64,000 bases of DNA from Streptomyces sp. NBC_01429 (lineage in GTDB: Bacteria > Actinomycetota > Actinomycetes > Streptomycetales > Streptomycetaceae): contig NZ_CP109599.1 in the NCBI RefSeq assembly GCF_036231945.1, positions 4,372,501 to 4,436,500 of the forward strand, read 5' to 3'. Made by a program: the position numbers and the translations under genes. Every line of letters starts with the position of its first letter. The stretch's first letter is position 1. Of the stretch, positions 17,511 to 27,700 are shown one piece after another. The notes under the pieces are model-generated. The model had not been told where the DNA came from, made no database searches, and saw nothing but the letters and a program-made list of their open reading frames with translations.

Positions 17511-17870
17511 GTGACGGCAGATGTCGGCGGCTTCGGGGATCCCCCCGTCGAGGTGCTGGCGGAGGCGGCTGCCGCGTTCGGGCTGCTGGCGTCGTCCGCG
17601 CGGCTGCACATCGTCTGGGTGCTGTCGCAGGGCGAGAGCGATGTGACCGGGCTCGCGGAGCGGGTCGGCGGTGCGCTGCCCGCCGTGAGCCAGCATCTGA
17701 CCAAGCTCAAGCTGGCCGGGCTCGTCCGCTCCCGGCGCGAGGGCCGCCGGCAGGTCTACTTCGTGGACGACTCCGATGTCGTGACCGTGGTCCGGCTGAT
17801 GGTCGGACAGCTCACCGACCGCGCCGCGCACACCCCCGGCCCGCGCCGGATCAGCGACGTCGGCGTGTGA
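17511..17870 (+). CDS. ArsR-family winged-helix regulator
   Basis: The product is 119 residues. The HTH region runs about 21-87: FGLLASSARLHIVWVLSQGESDVTGLAERVGGALPAVSQHLTKLKLAGLVRSRREGRRQVYFV, a textbook ArsR/SmtB fold. A tail ends in HTPGPRR. A metal-binding ELCVCD motif is absent at helix 3 (SQHLTKLK), so the ligand, if metal, is bound elsewhere (DDSDVVTVVRLM region). The stop is 7 bases from the P-type ATPase start, so it probably controls that transporter. Start GTG 17511 is preceded by GGGAGAG. Confidence 0.85.
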   Translation: MTADVGGFGDPPVEVLAEAAAAFGLLASSARLHIVWVLSQGESDVTGLAERVGGALPAVSQHLTKLKLAGLVRSRREGRRQVYFVDDSDVVTVVRLMVGQLTDRAAHTPGPRRISDVGV

Positions 17871-17877
17871 GTCCGTC

Positions 17878-20800
17878 GTGCCCGAGTCCGCCGTACCCGA
17901 ACCTGTGGTGCCGGGGACCGGCGCGCCGCCGCCCGGCGCTCCCGCCGGTCCTGACGACCGGCGGGCATGGCCCCGCAGCCCCGACGGCACACCGGATCTG
18001 ACCGGGCTCACCGCCCTCCAGATACTGCGGCACCTCGACAGCGGCCCGCGCGGTCTCACGGAGGCGCAGGCCGAGGAGCGACTGCTGCGCCACGGCGAGA
18101 ACGCGGTGCCCGAGTGGCGTACGGCGTCCTGGCCGCGCCGGTTCCTGTGGAGCCTGCGGGACCCGTTCACCGCCGTACTGCTCTGTCTCGGTCTGGTGTC
18201 CGCCGGTGTGGCCGCCTGGGGCACGGCCCTGGTCATCCTGTCGCTGGTCGCGGTCAGCTGCCTGCTGCGCTCGTCCGGCGAGCACCGCGCCGACCGTTCC
18301 ATGGCCGGGCTGCGCGAACTGGTGGCGACGACAGCGACCGTGACGCGCAGGGACGAGCCCCGGGAGATCCCCGTCGACCAGCTCGTGCCCGGCGATGTGA
18401 TCCGCCTCGGGCCCGGCGATCTGGTCCCCGCCGACGTACGGCTGCTGCGCGCGAGCGGCCTGACCGTACATCAGGCGCCGCTCACGGGGGAGTCGGCCCC
18501 GGTCGCCAAGTACGCCGTGGACGCGCCAGGGCCGGTGGGACTGGTGGGACCGGCGGGACCCGTGGGACCCGTGGGACCCGTGGAACCGGCCCAACCGGCA
18601 GGCCGGGCGGGACCCGTGGGACCGGCAGGCGCGGCAGGCGCGGCAGGCGAGGCAGGTCCGGCGGAACCGGTCGCTCCGGTGCCCTCCTCCGCCTTCGCCG
18701 GGGTGTTCGCCCAGCCCCAGCTGTGTTTCCAGGGCAGCAGCGTGGCCTCGGGCAGCGGCACCGCCGTCGTCTTCGCGACCGGGGCGCACACGCGGTTCGG
18801 CGCCGCGCGCCGGCGGCCGGGGCGGCGCCCGCCCAGCGCGTTCGACCGGTCGGTGAACGGGATCTCATGGGTCCTCATCCGCTTCATGCTGCTGACCCCG
18901 CCCCTCGTCCTCATGGCCAACGCCGCCCTGCGCGGGCGCGGCCTGGAGACGCTGCCCTTCGCGGTGGCGGTCGCGGTCGGACTGACCCCCGAGATGCTGC
19001 CCGTCATCGTCACCACCGCCCTGGCCCGTGGCGCGGCCCGCCTCGCCCGCGCCCACAGCGTCATCGTCAAGCGCCTGCCCGCGCTGCACGATCTGGGCGC
19101 GGTCGACGTGCTGTTCCTCGACAAGACGGGCACGCTCACCCAGGACCGGCCCGTGGTCGACCGTGCGATGGACGCGCAGGGCAATCCCGATCCCGAGGTG
19201 CTGCGCTGGGCCGCGGTCAACGCCTGGTGGACGCTGCAACTGGCCGACCTGCCCGCCCCCGACGCCCTGGACGGCGCGATCCTCGCCGCCGTGGGCGAGG
19301 ACGCCGCCACCGAGGGCGCCGAGGGCGTCGCGGCCCTCCCCTTCGATCCGCTGCGGCGGCTGTCCACCGCCGTCGTCCGGCGGCCCGGCCGCCTCGGCAC
19401 CCACACCCTGGTCGTCAAGGGCGCGGTCGCCGACGTACTCCAGCGGTGCGCGCTGGACGAGGAGGAACGGGCCCGGCTCACCGCGCTCGCCGCACGCGAG
19501 GCGGACAGCGGCCTGCGGCTGCTCGCGGTCGCCGTCGCCGAGCGGCCCGCCCGCCACCGCGACTACACGCCGGCCGACGAGCGCGGTCTCGACTTCCTGG
19601 GCTTCGTCGCCCTCCACGACGCCCTCGCCCCCACCGCCGCCGACGCGCTGAAGGTCTTCGACGAGCGCGGCGTGAGCGTCAAGATCCTCACCGGTGACCA
19701 CCCCGGCACGGCCGCCCGCGCCTGCCTGGACCTCGGTCTGGGGCCCGGCGAGGTCGTCACCGCCGACCGGACCGACGCGCTCACCGACACCGAACTGTCC
19801 GCCCTCGCCCGGCGCACCACCGTCTTCGCCCGCTGCACCCCCGAGCACAAGGCCCGCATCGTCGCCGTGGTGCGCGCCACCGGGCACACCACCGGGTTCC
19901 TCGGTGACGGCGTCAACGATCTGCCCGCGCTGTACGCCGCCGATGTCGGAATCTGTCCGCGCGACGCCGTCGACGTCGTCCGCGAGTCGACCGATGTCGT
20001 CCTCGCGAAGAAGGACCTCACCGCGATCGACCACGCGATCACCGCCGGACGCCACTCCAGCGGCAACATCGCCACCTATCTGCGGATAACGCTCTCCTCC
20101 AACCTCGGCAACGTCATAGCGATGCTCGTCGCCGGGCTGCTGCTGCCCTTCCTGCCGATGCTCCCGGTCCAGGTGCTCGTACAGAACCTGTGCTTCGACG
20201 CCGCGCAGCTCGCCTTCGCCTACGACCGGCCCACGCCCGAGACGCTGCGCCGGCCGAGCGAGCTGCGCTCGCGGGCGTTCCTGCGCTTCATCACCCGCTT
20301 CGGTCTGATCAACGCCACCGCCGACATGGCGACCTTCGCGGTGCTCGCGCTGGCGCTGCACACGGCGGCCGGATCGGGGATCGACAGCCAGGCCGCCTTC
20401 CACTCAGGCTGGTTCACCGAGAACCTGCTGACCCAGGCCCTGGTGATGCTGCTCCTGCGGACGGGGGTGCGGCGTACGGTGCTGGGGCGCCCGCGCGAGG
20501 GCTCCGAGCGGCGCCGGGCGCCGAGCCCGGTGCGCTGGGCCGCCGCCGGGCTCGCCGTGACCGGGATCCTGCTGCCGCTGTCCCCGTTCGGCCCGGCGCT
20601 GGGCATGCCCGCGCTGCCCGCCGTGTACTACGTCCTGCTGGCCGCCGTGCTCGCGCTGTACGCGGTCGGGCTGGTCGTCGCCAAGGGGCGCCACGAACGG
20701 CGCCACGCGGCTCGGGAGGCGGCCGATGCCGCCGAGGCGATCGGGTCGGCCGGGGACGCCGGTGCGGTCGACGCGGTGGGGGCGGTCGGGGCGGCGATAC

Positions 20801-20880
20801 GGGAGGGCGCCCCGGCCGGCTCGGCGCCCTCCATATCCTCCGCGTCCTCCGCGTCCTCCGCTTCCTCCGCTCAGCCGTAG
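17878..20880 (+). CDS. MgtA-like P-type ATPase with a collagen-like insert in the actuator domain
   Basis: The protein has 1000 residues. Motifs in order: LTGES (about 202-206), TPEMLPVIVTTALARGA (M4), phosphorylated Asp in FLDKTGTLTQ (about 415), nucleotide domain KGA, ILTGDHPGTA, and GDGVNDLPALYAADVGI (about 675). The TPEMLP and FDAAQLAFAYD segments are typical of Mg-type P3B ATPases. Directly after TGES lies a 45-residue Gly-Pro-rich insert (about 218-262, GPVGLVGPAGPVGPVGPVEP) encoded by 9-base DNA repeats. The C-terminal 40 residues are low-complexity Ala/Ser. The start GTG 17878 follows the ArsR gene. The transported ion is uncertain. Confidence 0.85.
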   Translation: MPESAVPEPVVPGTGAPPPGAPAGPDDRRAWPRSPDGTPDLTGLTALQILRHLDSGPRGLTEAQAEERLLRHGENAVPEWRTASWPRRFLWSLRDPFTAVLLCLGLVSAGVAAWGTALVILSLVAVSCLLRSSGEHRADRSMAGLRELVATTATVTRRDEPREIPVDQLVPGDVIRLGPGDLVPADVRLLRASGLTVHQAPLTGESAPVAKYAVDAPGPVGLVGPAGPVGPVGPVEPAQPAGRAGPVGPAGAAGAAGEAGPAEPVAPVPSSAFAGVFAQPQLCFQGSSVASGSGTAVVFATGAHTRFGAARRRPGRRPPSAFDRSVNGISWVLIRFMLLTPPLVLMANAALRGRGLETLPFAVAVAVGLTPEMLPVIVTTALARGAARLARAHSVIVKRLPALHDLGAVDVLFLDKTGTLTQDRPVVDRAMDAQGNPDPEVLRWAAVNAWWTLQLADLPAPDALDGAILAAVGEDAATEGAEGVAALPFDPLRRLSTAVVRRPGRLGTHTLVVKGAVADVLQRCALDEEERARLTALAAREADSGLRLLAVAVAERPARHRDYTPADERGLDFLGFVALHDALAPTAADALKVFDERGVSVKILTGDHPGTAARACLDLGLGPGEVVTADRTDALTDTELSALARRTTVFARCTPEHKARIVAVVRATGHTTGFLGDGVNDLPALYAADVGICPRDAVDVVRESTDVVLAKKDLTAIDHAITAGRHSSGNIATYLRITLSSNLGNVIAMLVAGLLLPFLPMLPVQVLVQNLCFDAAQLAFAYDRPTPETLRRPSELRSRAFLRFITRFGLINATADMATFAVLALALHTAAGSGIDSQAAFHSGWFTENLLTQALVMLLLRTGVRRTVLGRPREGSERRRAPSPVRWAAAGLAVTGILLPLSPFGPALGMPALPAVYYVLLAAVLALYAVGLVVAKGRHERRHAAREAADAAEAIGSAGDAGAVDAVGAVGAAIREGAPAGSAPSISSASSASSASSAQP

Positions 20881-22448
20881 GACAGGTTCGAGCACGGGTC
20901 GTCGTCCGCCGAACGCGCGTCGTCCGCCACGGCCGAGGGCACGGAAGCGCTCTCGCTCGGGTCGGGCTCGGCGGCGGCGGGACCGGCCGTCGGGTCGTTG
21001 GCGAACGCCGAACCGACGATGACGTTGATGCCCGGCGCCGTCGCCTGCTGGAGCTTCGCGCCGGGGAAGAGCCGCGCCGTCGTCTTGGCCTGCGTGTCTT
21101 CGCCGGGGCCGTACTCGATCACGGTGGCGTCGTAGTCCTGGGTGCTCGCCGTCGCGGTTCCGGTGAGCGTGAAGCCGTGGTCCATGAGGATCCTGCCGCC
21201 GCGCGCGGCCAGTCCGGTGACCTCCGTGCCGTTGTAGACGGCGACGGCGACACCGTCGCCCGACACCTTCGGCGACGTGCTCTGCGAGGGGGAGGGCTCG
21301 GTGGACGACTTCGACTTCTTGCCCTTGCCGCTGGCGTCCGTGCCGTCGACCGTACGGTCCGCCTTGAGCGCCGCCCAGAGCTGCGAGGCGTCCGGTTCGA
21401 CGATGGCGACGCGCGCGCCCTGGTAGCGCCAGGGGATCGTGATGAACTTCGTGTTGTGCAGGTCGATGCTCTTCAGCCCCATCATGAAGCTGATCAGTTT
21501 GTCGGCGGTGCCCAGCTCCGGGTCGACGGTCATGGACTCGGTGGCTGCGTTGGCCAGCGGCAGCAGCTTGGTCGGGGTGAGTCCGTCGTCCTTGACCTGC
21601 TTGATCAGGCTTCCCACGAACGCCTGCTGGCGCTTGATCCGCCCGATGTCGGAGCCGTCGCCGATGCCGTGCCGGATCCGCACGTAGTCCAGCGCCTTGG
21701 CGCCGGAGACCTTCTGGACGCCCTGCTTGAAGATGAGGTCGCCCTTGGTGGCGCGGTTGGGGTTGAGGTCCCGCTGGTAGAGGTCCGTCGGCAGACAGAC
21801 CCGCACACCGCCGACGACCTCGGTCATCCTCGCGAAGCCCTTGAAGTCGACGACGATCGTGTGGTCGACGCGGAGTCCGGTGAGCTTCTCGATGGTGTTC
21901 TGGGTGCAGGCCGGGTTTCCCTTGGCGGTCTGCCCGACGGAGAACGCCGCGTTGAACATGGCGTTCGTCTGTTCCTTCGTCCAGCTCCCGTCGGGCAGCT
22001 GGCAGGGCGGTATGTCCAGCAGCGTGTCGCGCGGTACGGAGACGGCGACGGCGTGCTTTCCATCCGCGTAGACATGCAGCAGGAAAGCGGTGTCGGAGCG
22101 GCCGACATCCTCCTTGTCACCGCCGCCGAGCGCGCTGTTCCCCTCGGTCCGCGCGTCCGAGCCGATGACGAGGACGTTCTGTCCCTTCGTCGTGGCCTCG
22201 GGCCGGTTGTCGGAGAGGCCGTCGGCACTGAAGGTCTCGATGTTGCCGCTGAGCTTGAAGTAGACCCAGCCGGCCCCCGACGCGGCGAGCACGAGAAGGG
22301 ACAGGGTTATCGCGAGCGTGAGCCGGAGCTTGCCGCCGCGCTTCTTTCGTCTGCGGGAGGCCGCGGAACGGGCGTTGGCGCGGCGCGCGTCGGCGCGTCC
22401 AGCGTCGCCGCGACGCGCGGATGCCGTGTCCTGGCGGCTGCCTGCCAT
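20871..22448 (-). CDS. LytR-CpsA-Psr (LCP) family cell-wall ligase
   Basis: The 525-residue protein has a basic cytoplasmic N terminus (about 1-42), one membrane helix (about 43-68) and an external LCP domain: VLVIGSDARTEG, GRSDTAFLLHV, VSVPRDTLLDIPPC, and RIRHGIGDGSDIGRIKRQQ with the conserved Arg residues. A C-terminal LytR_C domain follows (VAVAVYNGTEVTGLAARGGRIL). LCP enzymes attach teichoic-type polymers or glycans to peptidoglycan. The 3' ends of this gene and the P-type ATPase gene overlap by 10 bases. The start at 22448 sits divergent from the second tatA. Confidence 0.9.
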   Translation of the reverse strand: MAGSRQDTASARRGDAGRADARRANARSAASRRRKKRGGKLRLTLAITLSLLVLAASGAGWVYFKLSGNIETFSADGLSDNRPEATTKGQNVLVIGSDARTEGNSALGGGDKEDVGRSDTAFLLHVYADGKHAVAVSVPRDTLLDIPPCQLPDGSWTKEQTNAMFNAAFSVGQTAKGNPACTQNTIEKLTGLRVDHTIVVDFKGFARMTEVVGGVRVCLPTDLYQRDLNPNRATKGDLIFKQGVQKVSGAKALDYVRIRHGIGDGSDIGRIKRQQAFVGSLIKQVKDDGLTPTKLLPLANAATESMTVDPELGTADKLISFMMGLKSIDLHNTKFITIPWRYQGARVAIVEPDASQLWAALKADRTVDGTDASGKGKKSKSSTEPSPSQSTSPKVSGDGVAVAVYNGTEVTGLAARGGRILMDHGFTLTGTATASTQDYDATVIEYGPGEDTQAKTTARLFPGAKLQQATAPGINVIVGSAFANDPTAGPAAAEPDPSESASVPSAVADDARSADDDPCSNLSYG

Positions 22449-22489
22449 ATGTGCGCCCTCATCCCTCCGGCCGACCCCATGGTTGTACA

Positions 22490-22507
22490 GTTGCGCAATG
22501 TAGCAAC
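22490..22507. promoter_or_regulatory. Operator-like repeat GTTGC-N8-GCAAC between LCP and tatA-like genes
   Basis: GTTGCGCAATGTAGCAAC has inverted GTTGC/GCAAC arms and lies between the divergent starts of the LCP gene and the tatA-like gene. A close copy, GTTGCGCAATCTTTGAAC, is at 23291-23308 upstream of the small minus-strand gene (14 of 18 bases identical). The pattern suggests one regulator for both, possibly of MarR type. Confidence 0.4.
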
Positions 22508-22575
22508 TTTATTGATGGGTGCGGCCGCTGGGTTGGTTGCCTCCAGGTTTCAACGAGAGGAAGGCGAGGCGAAAA

Positions 22576-22956
22576 ATGTTGCGTAACGGGTTGGAGCCAT
22601 GGCACCTGCTGGTCGTGGCCGTCGTGATCATCGTCCTGTTCGGCTCGAAGAAGCTTCCGGATTCCGCCCGTGCCCTGGGCAAGTCCATGCGCATCCTCAA
22701 GAGCGAGGCCATGGCGATGAAGGAGGAGGGCGGCGGATCCGCCGCCGCCCCTGCCCCCGCTGCCGCGCCTGCCCCCGCTGCCGCCCCTGCCCCCGCTCCG
22801 ACCGCTCCCGCCGCTGCTGCCGCTGAGGCGTCCGTGGCCGCGGACGCTCCCGGATCGTCCGCGGGCGTGACGACGCCCGCGGCCCCCGCGGCCCCCGTGA
22901 CTCCTGTGACCGCCGTGGTGACCGACGCTCCCGTCACCCCGGGCGCGCAGCGCTGA
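22576..22956 (+). CDS. TatA/E-family twin-arginine translocase subunit with Ala/Pro-rich tail
   Basis: The product is 126 residues. The N-terminal helix LLVVAVVIIVLFGSKKLPDSARALGKSMRILKSE has the FGSKKLP hinge of TatA; the tail after about residue 53 is PAAAPAP-type repeat and probably disordered. Start ATG 22576 follows GAGAGGAAGGCGAGGC. Streptomyces commonly carry more than one TatA. Unlike the copy at 17052 it keeps the FG hinge. Confidence 0.8.
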   Translation: MLRNGLEPWHLLVVAVVIIVLFGSKKLPDSARALGKSMRILKSEAMAMKEEGGGSAAAPAPAAAPAPAAAPAPAPTAPAAAAAEASVAADAPGSSAGVTTPAAPAAPVTPVTAVVTDAPVTPGAQR

Positions 22957-22984
22957 AGCCGCGCGCCCGGTCCGGCGGTGCGCG

Positions 22985-23275
22985 TCAAGGGCTGGCCAGG
23001 TCTACCCCGTACCGCAGTGGCTCGCCCTGCACGCGCAGGTCGCGCCGGTAGACGAAGAGCGCGTCGACCTGTGCGCCGCCCGCCGGTCCGTCCAGTTCGC
23101 AGGGGTACGTCACCTGTACTACGGACGGCCGGTCGGCGACCCGCATCCGTACCCCGTCCGCGGGGCCGCCGTCGAGTACGGCGATCTCCCATGCGGTCTC
23201 TGTCGTCGTCGTTCCCGACGATCCGTGTGTCTGCTGCCCTTGCGTCGTCGTGTGCGCCCTGGCTTCATATCCCAT
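22985..23275 (-). CDS. Small conserved hypothetical protein
   Basis: This 96-residue protein starts at ATG 23275. Its first 27 residues are Thr/Gln/Ser-rich, and a compact beta domain follows (WEIAVLDGGPADGVRMRVADRPSVVQVTYPCELD and LFVYRRDLRVQGEPLRYGVDLASP). I recall similar unnamed proteins in actinomycetes and their phages but no function. The operator-like copy at 23291 lies 16 bases upstream of its start. Confidence 0.55.
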   Translation of the reverse strand: MGYEARAHTTTQGQQTHGSSGTTTTETAWEIAVLDGGPADGVRMRVADRPSVVQVTYPCELDGPAGGAQVDALFVYRRDLRVQGEPLRYGVDLASP

Positions 23276-23307
23276 GACAACACTTTAAAGGTTGCGCAAT
23301 CTTTGAA

Positions 23308-24747
23308 CTATAGCCACTTCAGATCGTTCACCAGCGGTTCGAGGGTGGCTTCCTCGTGGAGCGCGACCCCGTGCGCGGACATCGCCGGGGCCAGGTCAGG
23401 ATCCCACTCCGCGCCGACCCGGGGCCCCGCGAGCGGCAGCGGCGGGATGCCCCGCTCGGCGGCGCGGGCCGCCAGAAGCTCGTAGTCCCCGGCGAGCAGC
23501 CGCCAGGGCCGCGCGTCGTACCGCCGCATGATCCGGTTGGCCAGCGCGATCCCCGGCCAGTCGAAGTCGCCGTGGTACGCGAAGCGGCAGCCGGTGGCGG
23601 CGAGCGCGTCGAGCAGCGTGAGGACGGCCGTCGTGGCGCTGCCGGAGGTGCAGACGAGCGGCCGGCCGCAGCCCGCGTCGGCGGCGGCCTCCACCACGCG
23701 CGGGTTCTCGCAGATCCGGACCAGCGTGCCGGCCGGCAGCGACAGCCGCAGCGCGCGCAGCTCGCGCAGGGTGAGCTGGGCCTCCGCGTGGTGCACGGCC
23801 CTTTCGCGCAGCGCCTGTTCGCGCCAGCCGCCGCCTTCTGGGCGCAGCCCGTACGCGAGCACGGTGCTGGATATCTCGTCCGGCGCCACCCCCGCCAGGC
23901 GCCACAGCGCGCGCCGCTCGGCCGCGCTGTCGGGGAGGGCGGCGCCGTGGGCGAGGGCGATGCCGCGCTGGACGAGCCGGGAGAGCCAGGTGCCGTCGTC
24001 CAGTCCGTGCGCGGATCCCGTGGCCTCGGCGGCGAGTTCACCCCTGCCCCGGGAGGTCCGGGTGCCCGGGGAGGTCCGGGCGGTCCGGGGATCGCGCGCC
24101 GGTCCGGCCCCGGACTGCTCCGGGAGCGCCGCCTTCGGGGCCGCCGTTGCCGGGACCGCCTCCGCCGGGGCGAGCAGTACGGTCAGCAGCCGCACCGCCT
24201 GGAGGAGCGTACGGGTCGCCGTGTCCGGCTCGACACCCGCCGGGACGCCCGCCCGCCGCAGCCCCTCGTACCACTCCCGCGCCCAGACCTCACCGGCCAG
24301 CGGCGAGGCGTCCAGGGCCGACGCCACCGACGACCAGATCCGCGCGCGGCGGGCGTCGGCGTCCGCCCGCACCGCCCGGCGGTCGGTGAGCGGCGGGCCG
24401 AGCGCGCCCAGGGTCTCCACCAGGCCGAGCCCGGCGGCCGAGGCGCGCAACCGCGTGTCGAGCGCGGCGAGGCCGACGGTGGCCGTCGTACCGGTGAGGA
24501 CCTTGCCGTTGCCGACCAGCTGCGACAGCGCCGTTCTCTCCTGGGCTCCCAGCTCGGTCAGGCGCAGCGAGCCGGTGGCGCGCAGGCCGTTGCGCTCCAG
24601 GCGGGCGCGCGCCGCCTCCCAGAGCCGGGCGAGGCCGGGGCCCGCCAGCCAGGCGCGGGTCCCGTCGGGCAGGGCGCGCGCGGACGCGGGCGGGGTTCCT
24701 TCGGGCGAGGCGGGCGCTGGCGTGGTTCCGTCCGGGGCGGTGCTCAT
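23308..24747 (-). CDS. Wadjet-type JetD-like nuclease (DUF2399/TIGR02679)
   Basis: This is the fourth gene of the operon, 479 residues, ATG 24747 overlapping the previous stop (ATGA). The C-terminal DUF2399 Toprim-like domain shows the key acids: Glu in VRICENPRVVEA (about 351), then HGDFDWPGIALANRI with Asp394 and Asp396. The N-terminal half contains arm-like helices. In characterised Wadjet systems the JetD subunit is the topoisomerase-VI-like nuclease that cuts small circular DNA after the SMC motor has extruded it. A Ser/Gly/Arg-rich linker at about 228-265 is unusual but not disruptive. Confidence 0.85.
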   Translation of the reverse strand: MSTAPDGTTPAPASPEGTPPASARALPDGTRAWLAGPGLARLWEAARARLERNGLRATGSLRLTELGAQERTALSQLVGNGKVLTGTTATVGLAALDTRLRASAAGLGLVETLGALGPPLTDRRAVRADADARRARIWSSVASALDASPLAGEVWAREWYEGLRRAGVPAGVEPDTATRTLLQAVRLLTVLLAPAEAVPATAAPKAALPEQSGAGPARDPRTARTSPGTRTSRGRGELAAEATGSAHGLDDGTWLSRLVQRGIALAHGAALPDSAAERRALWRLAGVAPDEISSTVLAYGLRPEGGGWREQALRERAVHHAEAQLTLRELRALRLSLPAGTLVRICENPRVVEAAADAGCGRPLVCTSGSATTAVLTLLDALAATGCRFAYHGDFDWPGIALANRIMRRYDARPWRLLAGDYELLAARAAERGIPPLPLAGPRVGAEWDPDLAPAMSAHGVALHEEATLEPLVNDLKWL

Positions 24748-27700
24748 GAGGACACCAGGTGCCGCCGGTGGCCGTTCCACGTGTAGTGCAGTGTGGCCAC
24801 CCCGCGCACGTGCGGGTCGCGCAGGCACTCGTAGATGTGCAGGGAGGGCACCTGCGGCCAGTTGCCCATCAGCCGCTCGCTGGTCAGGACGAAGTCCAGG
24901 TCCAGATCGACCAGGATGCGCCCGAGCCTGCCGTGGGTGGGCTCGTCCACCTTGGCGAAGGCGTCGTCCAGCAGGATCAGCCGCGGCGCGTGCGGAGCCG
25001 ACTCGCCGAGGGTGGTGAAGTGCGCGGCCGCGGCGGCGAAGAGCACCAGGTAGGACAGCACGCGCTGTTCGCCCTGGCTGAGCCCGGTGCGGCCGGTGAG
25101 CCGGCGCCTGCGGCGCGGGGCCGCGTCCTCGACCACGAAGGTGTGGAAGCGGAACCAGTCCCGGTAGTCCAGCGCGGTCCGCAGATGCGCGGCGTAACCG
25201 GCCGACGGATCGGCCCTGCGGGCCTCCTCGATCCGGCGTTGCAGCACCTCGCGGAGCTGCTCGGTCTGCTCGCGGGTCCGCAGCCCCGAGGGGCTGCTGA
25301 GCAGTCCGACCGCCGCGCGGACGTCGGCGTCCGCGTCCTCGTCCAGCTTCCAGCGCAGCTCCACCCCCAGGCCGTGCGACGTCCGTACGGTCCGCAGGGT
25401 GTCGTTGAGCGCGGCGACCAGCTGGGCGGCGGCGATCACCTGGGTCGACAGATGGTCGCCGAGCTCGCCGGTGAGGAAGCGCCGGAAGACCTCGCGCTCG
25501 CGGTCGGTGAGCCGTCCGCGCGCCTCGGCGGCCTTGTCGGCGATCAGCGTGCCGACCAGCGCCACGTCGTGGTGGCCGTGGTCGTCCACCAGCCGGCAGA
25601 TCTTGATCCCGTCCCGCTCGTCGAGCTGCGCGTCGTAGCCGCCCGCCAGTTGGTCGCGCAGCTCCGTGTGCCGGTTGAGCAGGGTGCTGTCCGAGACCTC
25701 GCGCCTCGGCGGGGTCAGCCGCTCCCGTACGGTGTCGGCCAGCTCGCGCAGGGCCCGTACACGGCTGCGGACATCGGCGCCCGGGGCGTGGTCCAGGGCC
25801 CGGCCCGGGGCGTCGTCCGGCGGCACCGGTCCGCCCGCCCCCTCCGCCGCGCCCGCCGCCGTACCGCCGATGGACCCGAGTCCGGCGCCGGACACCCCCT
25901 CAAGTCCCGCGCCGCGCACCACCTCCGGGCGGGCGAGGGCGCCGCGCAGCCGGCCGCCCGCCTCGATGACGGCGGCCTCCTGGCCCACCAGCACCTCACG
26001 GCAGCGCTTCTCGCTCTCCTCCGCGCGCACCCGCTCCGCGCGCACCTCGTCCAGCGCGGCGCGGGCCACCGGAAGGGCGCGGACGGCGGACGCGATCCGG
26101 CGCCCGGTCCGCTCCTCGCGGGCCAGGATCTCGTCCTTGGCCGAGCCGATGGTCTCTTCGAGCGTGCGGAGGGCCTGCCGGGCCGGGCGCAGCTCGTCGA
26201 GGCGGGCCCGGTACTCGCCCTCGGTCTCCGAGCGGTCCGCGCGGGCCCGTTCGTACCCGGCCTGTTCGGTCCGGCTGCCGCCGAGGCCCTCGGCCGTGCC
26301 GCCGACGGCCCGGCCGAGCTGGTCGAGGCCGCCGGCCAGCGCGGTCAGCGCGGTCCCCACGCGCGCGAGGCCGTCGGGATCGGTCGGCAGGCCGTGGGCG
26401 CTGGCGGTGGCCTCCGCCTCGCCGCGCGCGGCGACGGCGCGGGTGCGCGCCTCCTCGGCGGCGCGGGCGGCGCGGCCGGTCCTGCCGGTCAGCTCCCGTA
26501 CGGCGTTCTCGTCGCCCTCCGCCCTGGTCCAGGCCCCGGCCAGCCGTCGGGTACGGGGGAACTCGCGCCACGCGTGGGCCAGTTCGCGGCGGCGCCGCTC
26601 GGCCTCGGCCAGCCGCTCCCGGTCGGCGGCCAGCAGTTGGTCCACCTCAGCGAGCCGCCGCGCCAGCTCCGCGATTCCGCGGCGGCGGGTCTCGGCGCGC
26701 ACGGCGGCGCCCACGTACTGCGCGGCGTCCTTCATATGGCGGCCGCGCAGGGCGCCGAGCCGCCAACTGCCGTCGTAGTACGCGGTGCTCGTCGCGGCCG
26801 TCGCCCTGGCGGTGTCCTCCGCCGGGACCAGCGCGACGGCGGCCAGCACCCGGGCCACCCGCTCCGCGCTGACGCCGCTCTCCGGATGCGGGGCCGGCCG
26901 CAGCGCCTCGGCCAGCGTCGGCCCCCCGTGCGCCGGCACCCCGGGCTGGAGCAGGGTGTGGCGGATCAGGATGTCGCAGGTCAGCGGGTCGATGAGCGCG
27001 CCGTCCGCCGGGACCCAGGCGTCCAGCAGCCCGCTCGCCTCCAGAGCGGCCTCCAGCCCCGCCTGGGTGGAGGGGGAGAGGCCCTCGACGAAGTCCACCA
27101 GCCGGTACAGCGGCGCTCCGGTGCCCGGGGCGCGCCCGGCGGCGCGGTGGTACGGAACGGACGGCTCCGGATCCGTCCGCCGCTCCCAGTCGGCCTTCTC
27201 CCCGCTCAGCCGGTCGCGCTCCTCCTCGTACCGGCTGACGGTGACGGCGAGCGCGTCCCGGCGGGCCGTCAGCTCCTCGCCGTACGGATCCAGCGCGGCG
27301 CGGGCGGCCTCCTCGACGGCCGTGTCCGCCCCGGCGGGCAGCACGCGCTCCGCGAACGGCGCGTACGGGGAAGTCTCGTGGGCCACGGTGGCGAGGACGC
27401 CCTCCAAAGGAGGGCAGTCGGGACCGGCGGCCCCCGCCGCACGCCGCACCCAGGACGCGGCCTCGCGCGCGTAGAGGCGGCTCTCCTCGGCGATCGCCTC
27501 GCGGCTCTCGGCGAGGCGGCCCGCGGCCTGTTCCGTCTCCTCCTCCAGCCGTTCGCGGTCGGCGTCCGCGCGCGCCGCCCGCGCCTGCGCCTCGCGCGCC
27601 AGCGCGGCCAGTCCGGCGACGTCCTGGACCGTCCTGCTCCGGTTGCGCGCCACGGTCCTGGCGCCCTCCAGCCGCTCCCGCCAGGCGCGCAGCGCCCGCT

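Noticed and set aside
20190..22586. Long plus-strand frame overlapping the ATPase end and the LCP gene
   Set aside because: Arg/Gly-rich shadow frame; both strands already hold well-defined genes here.
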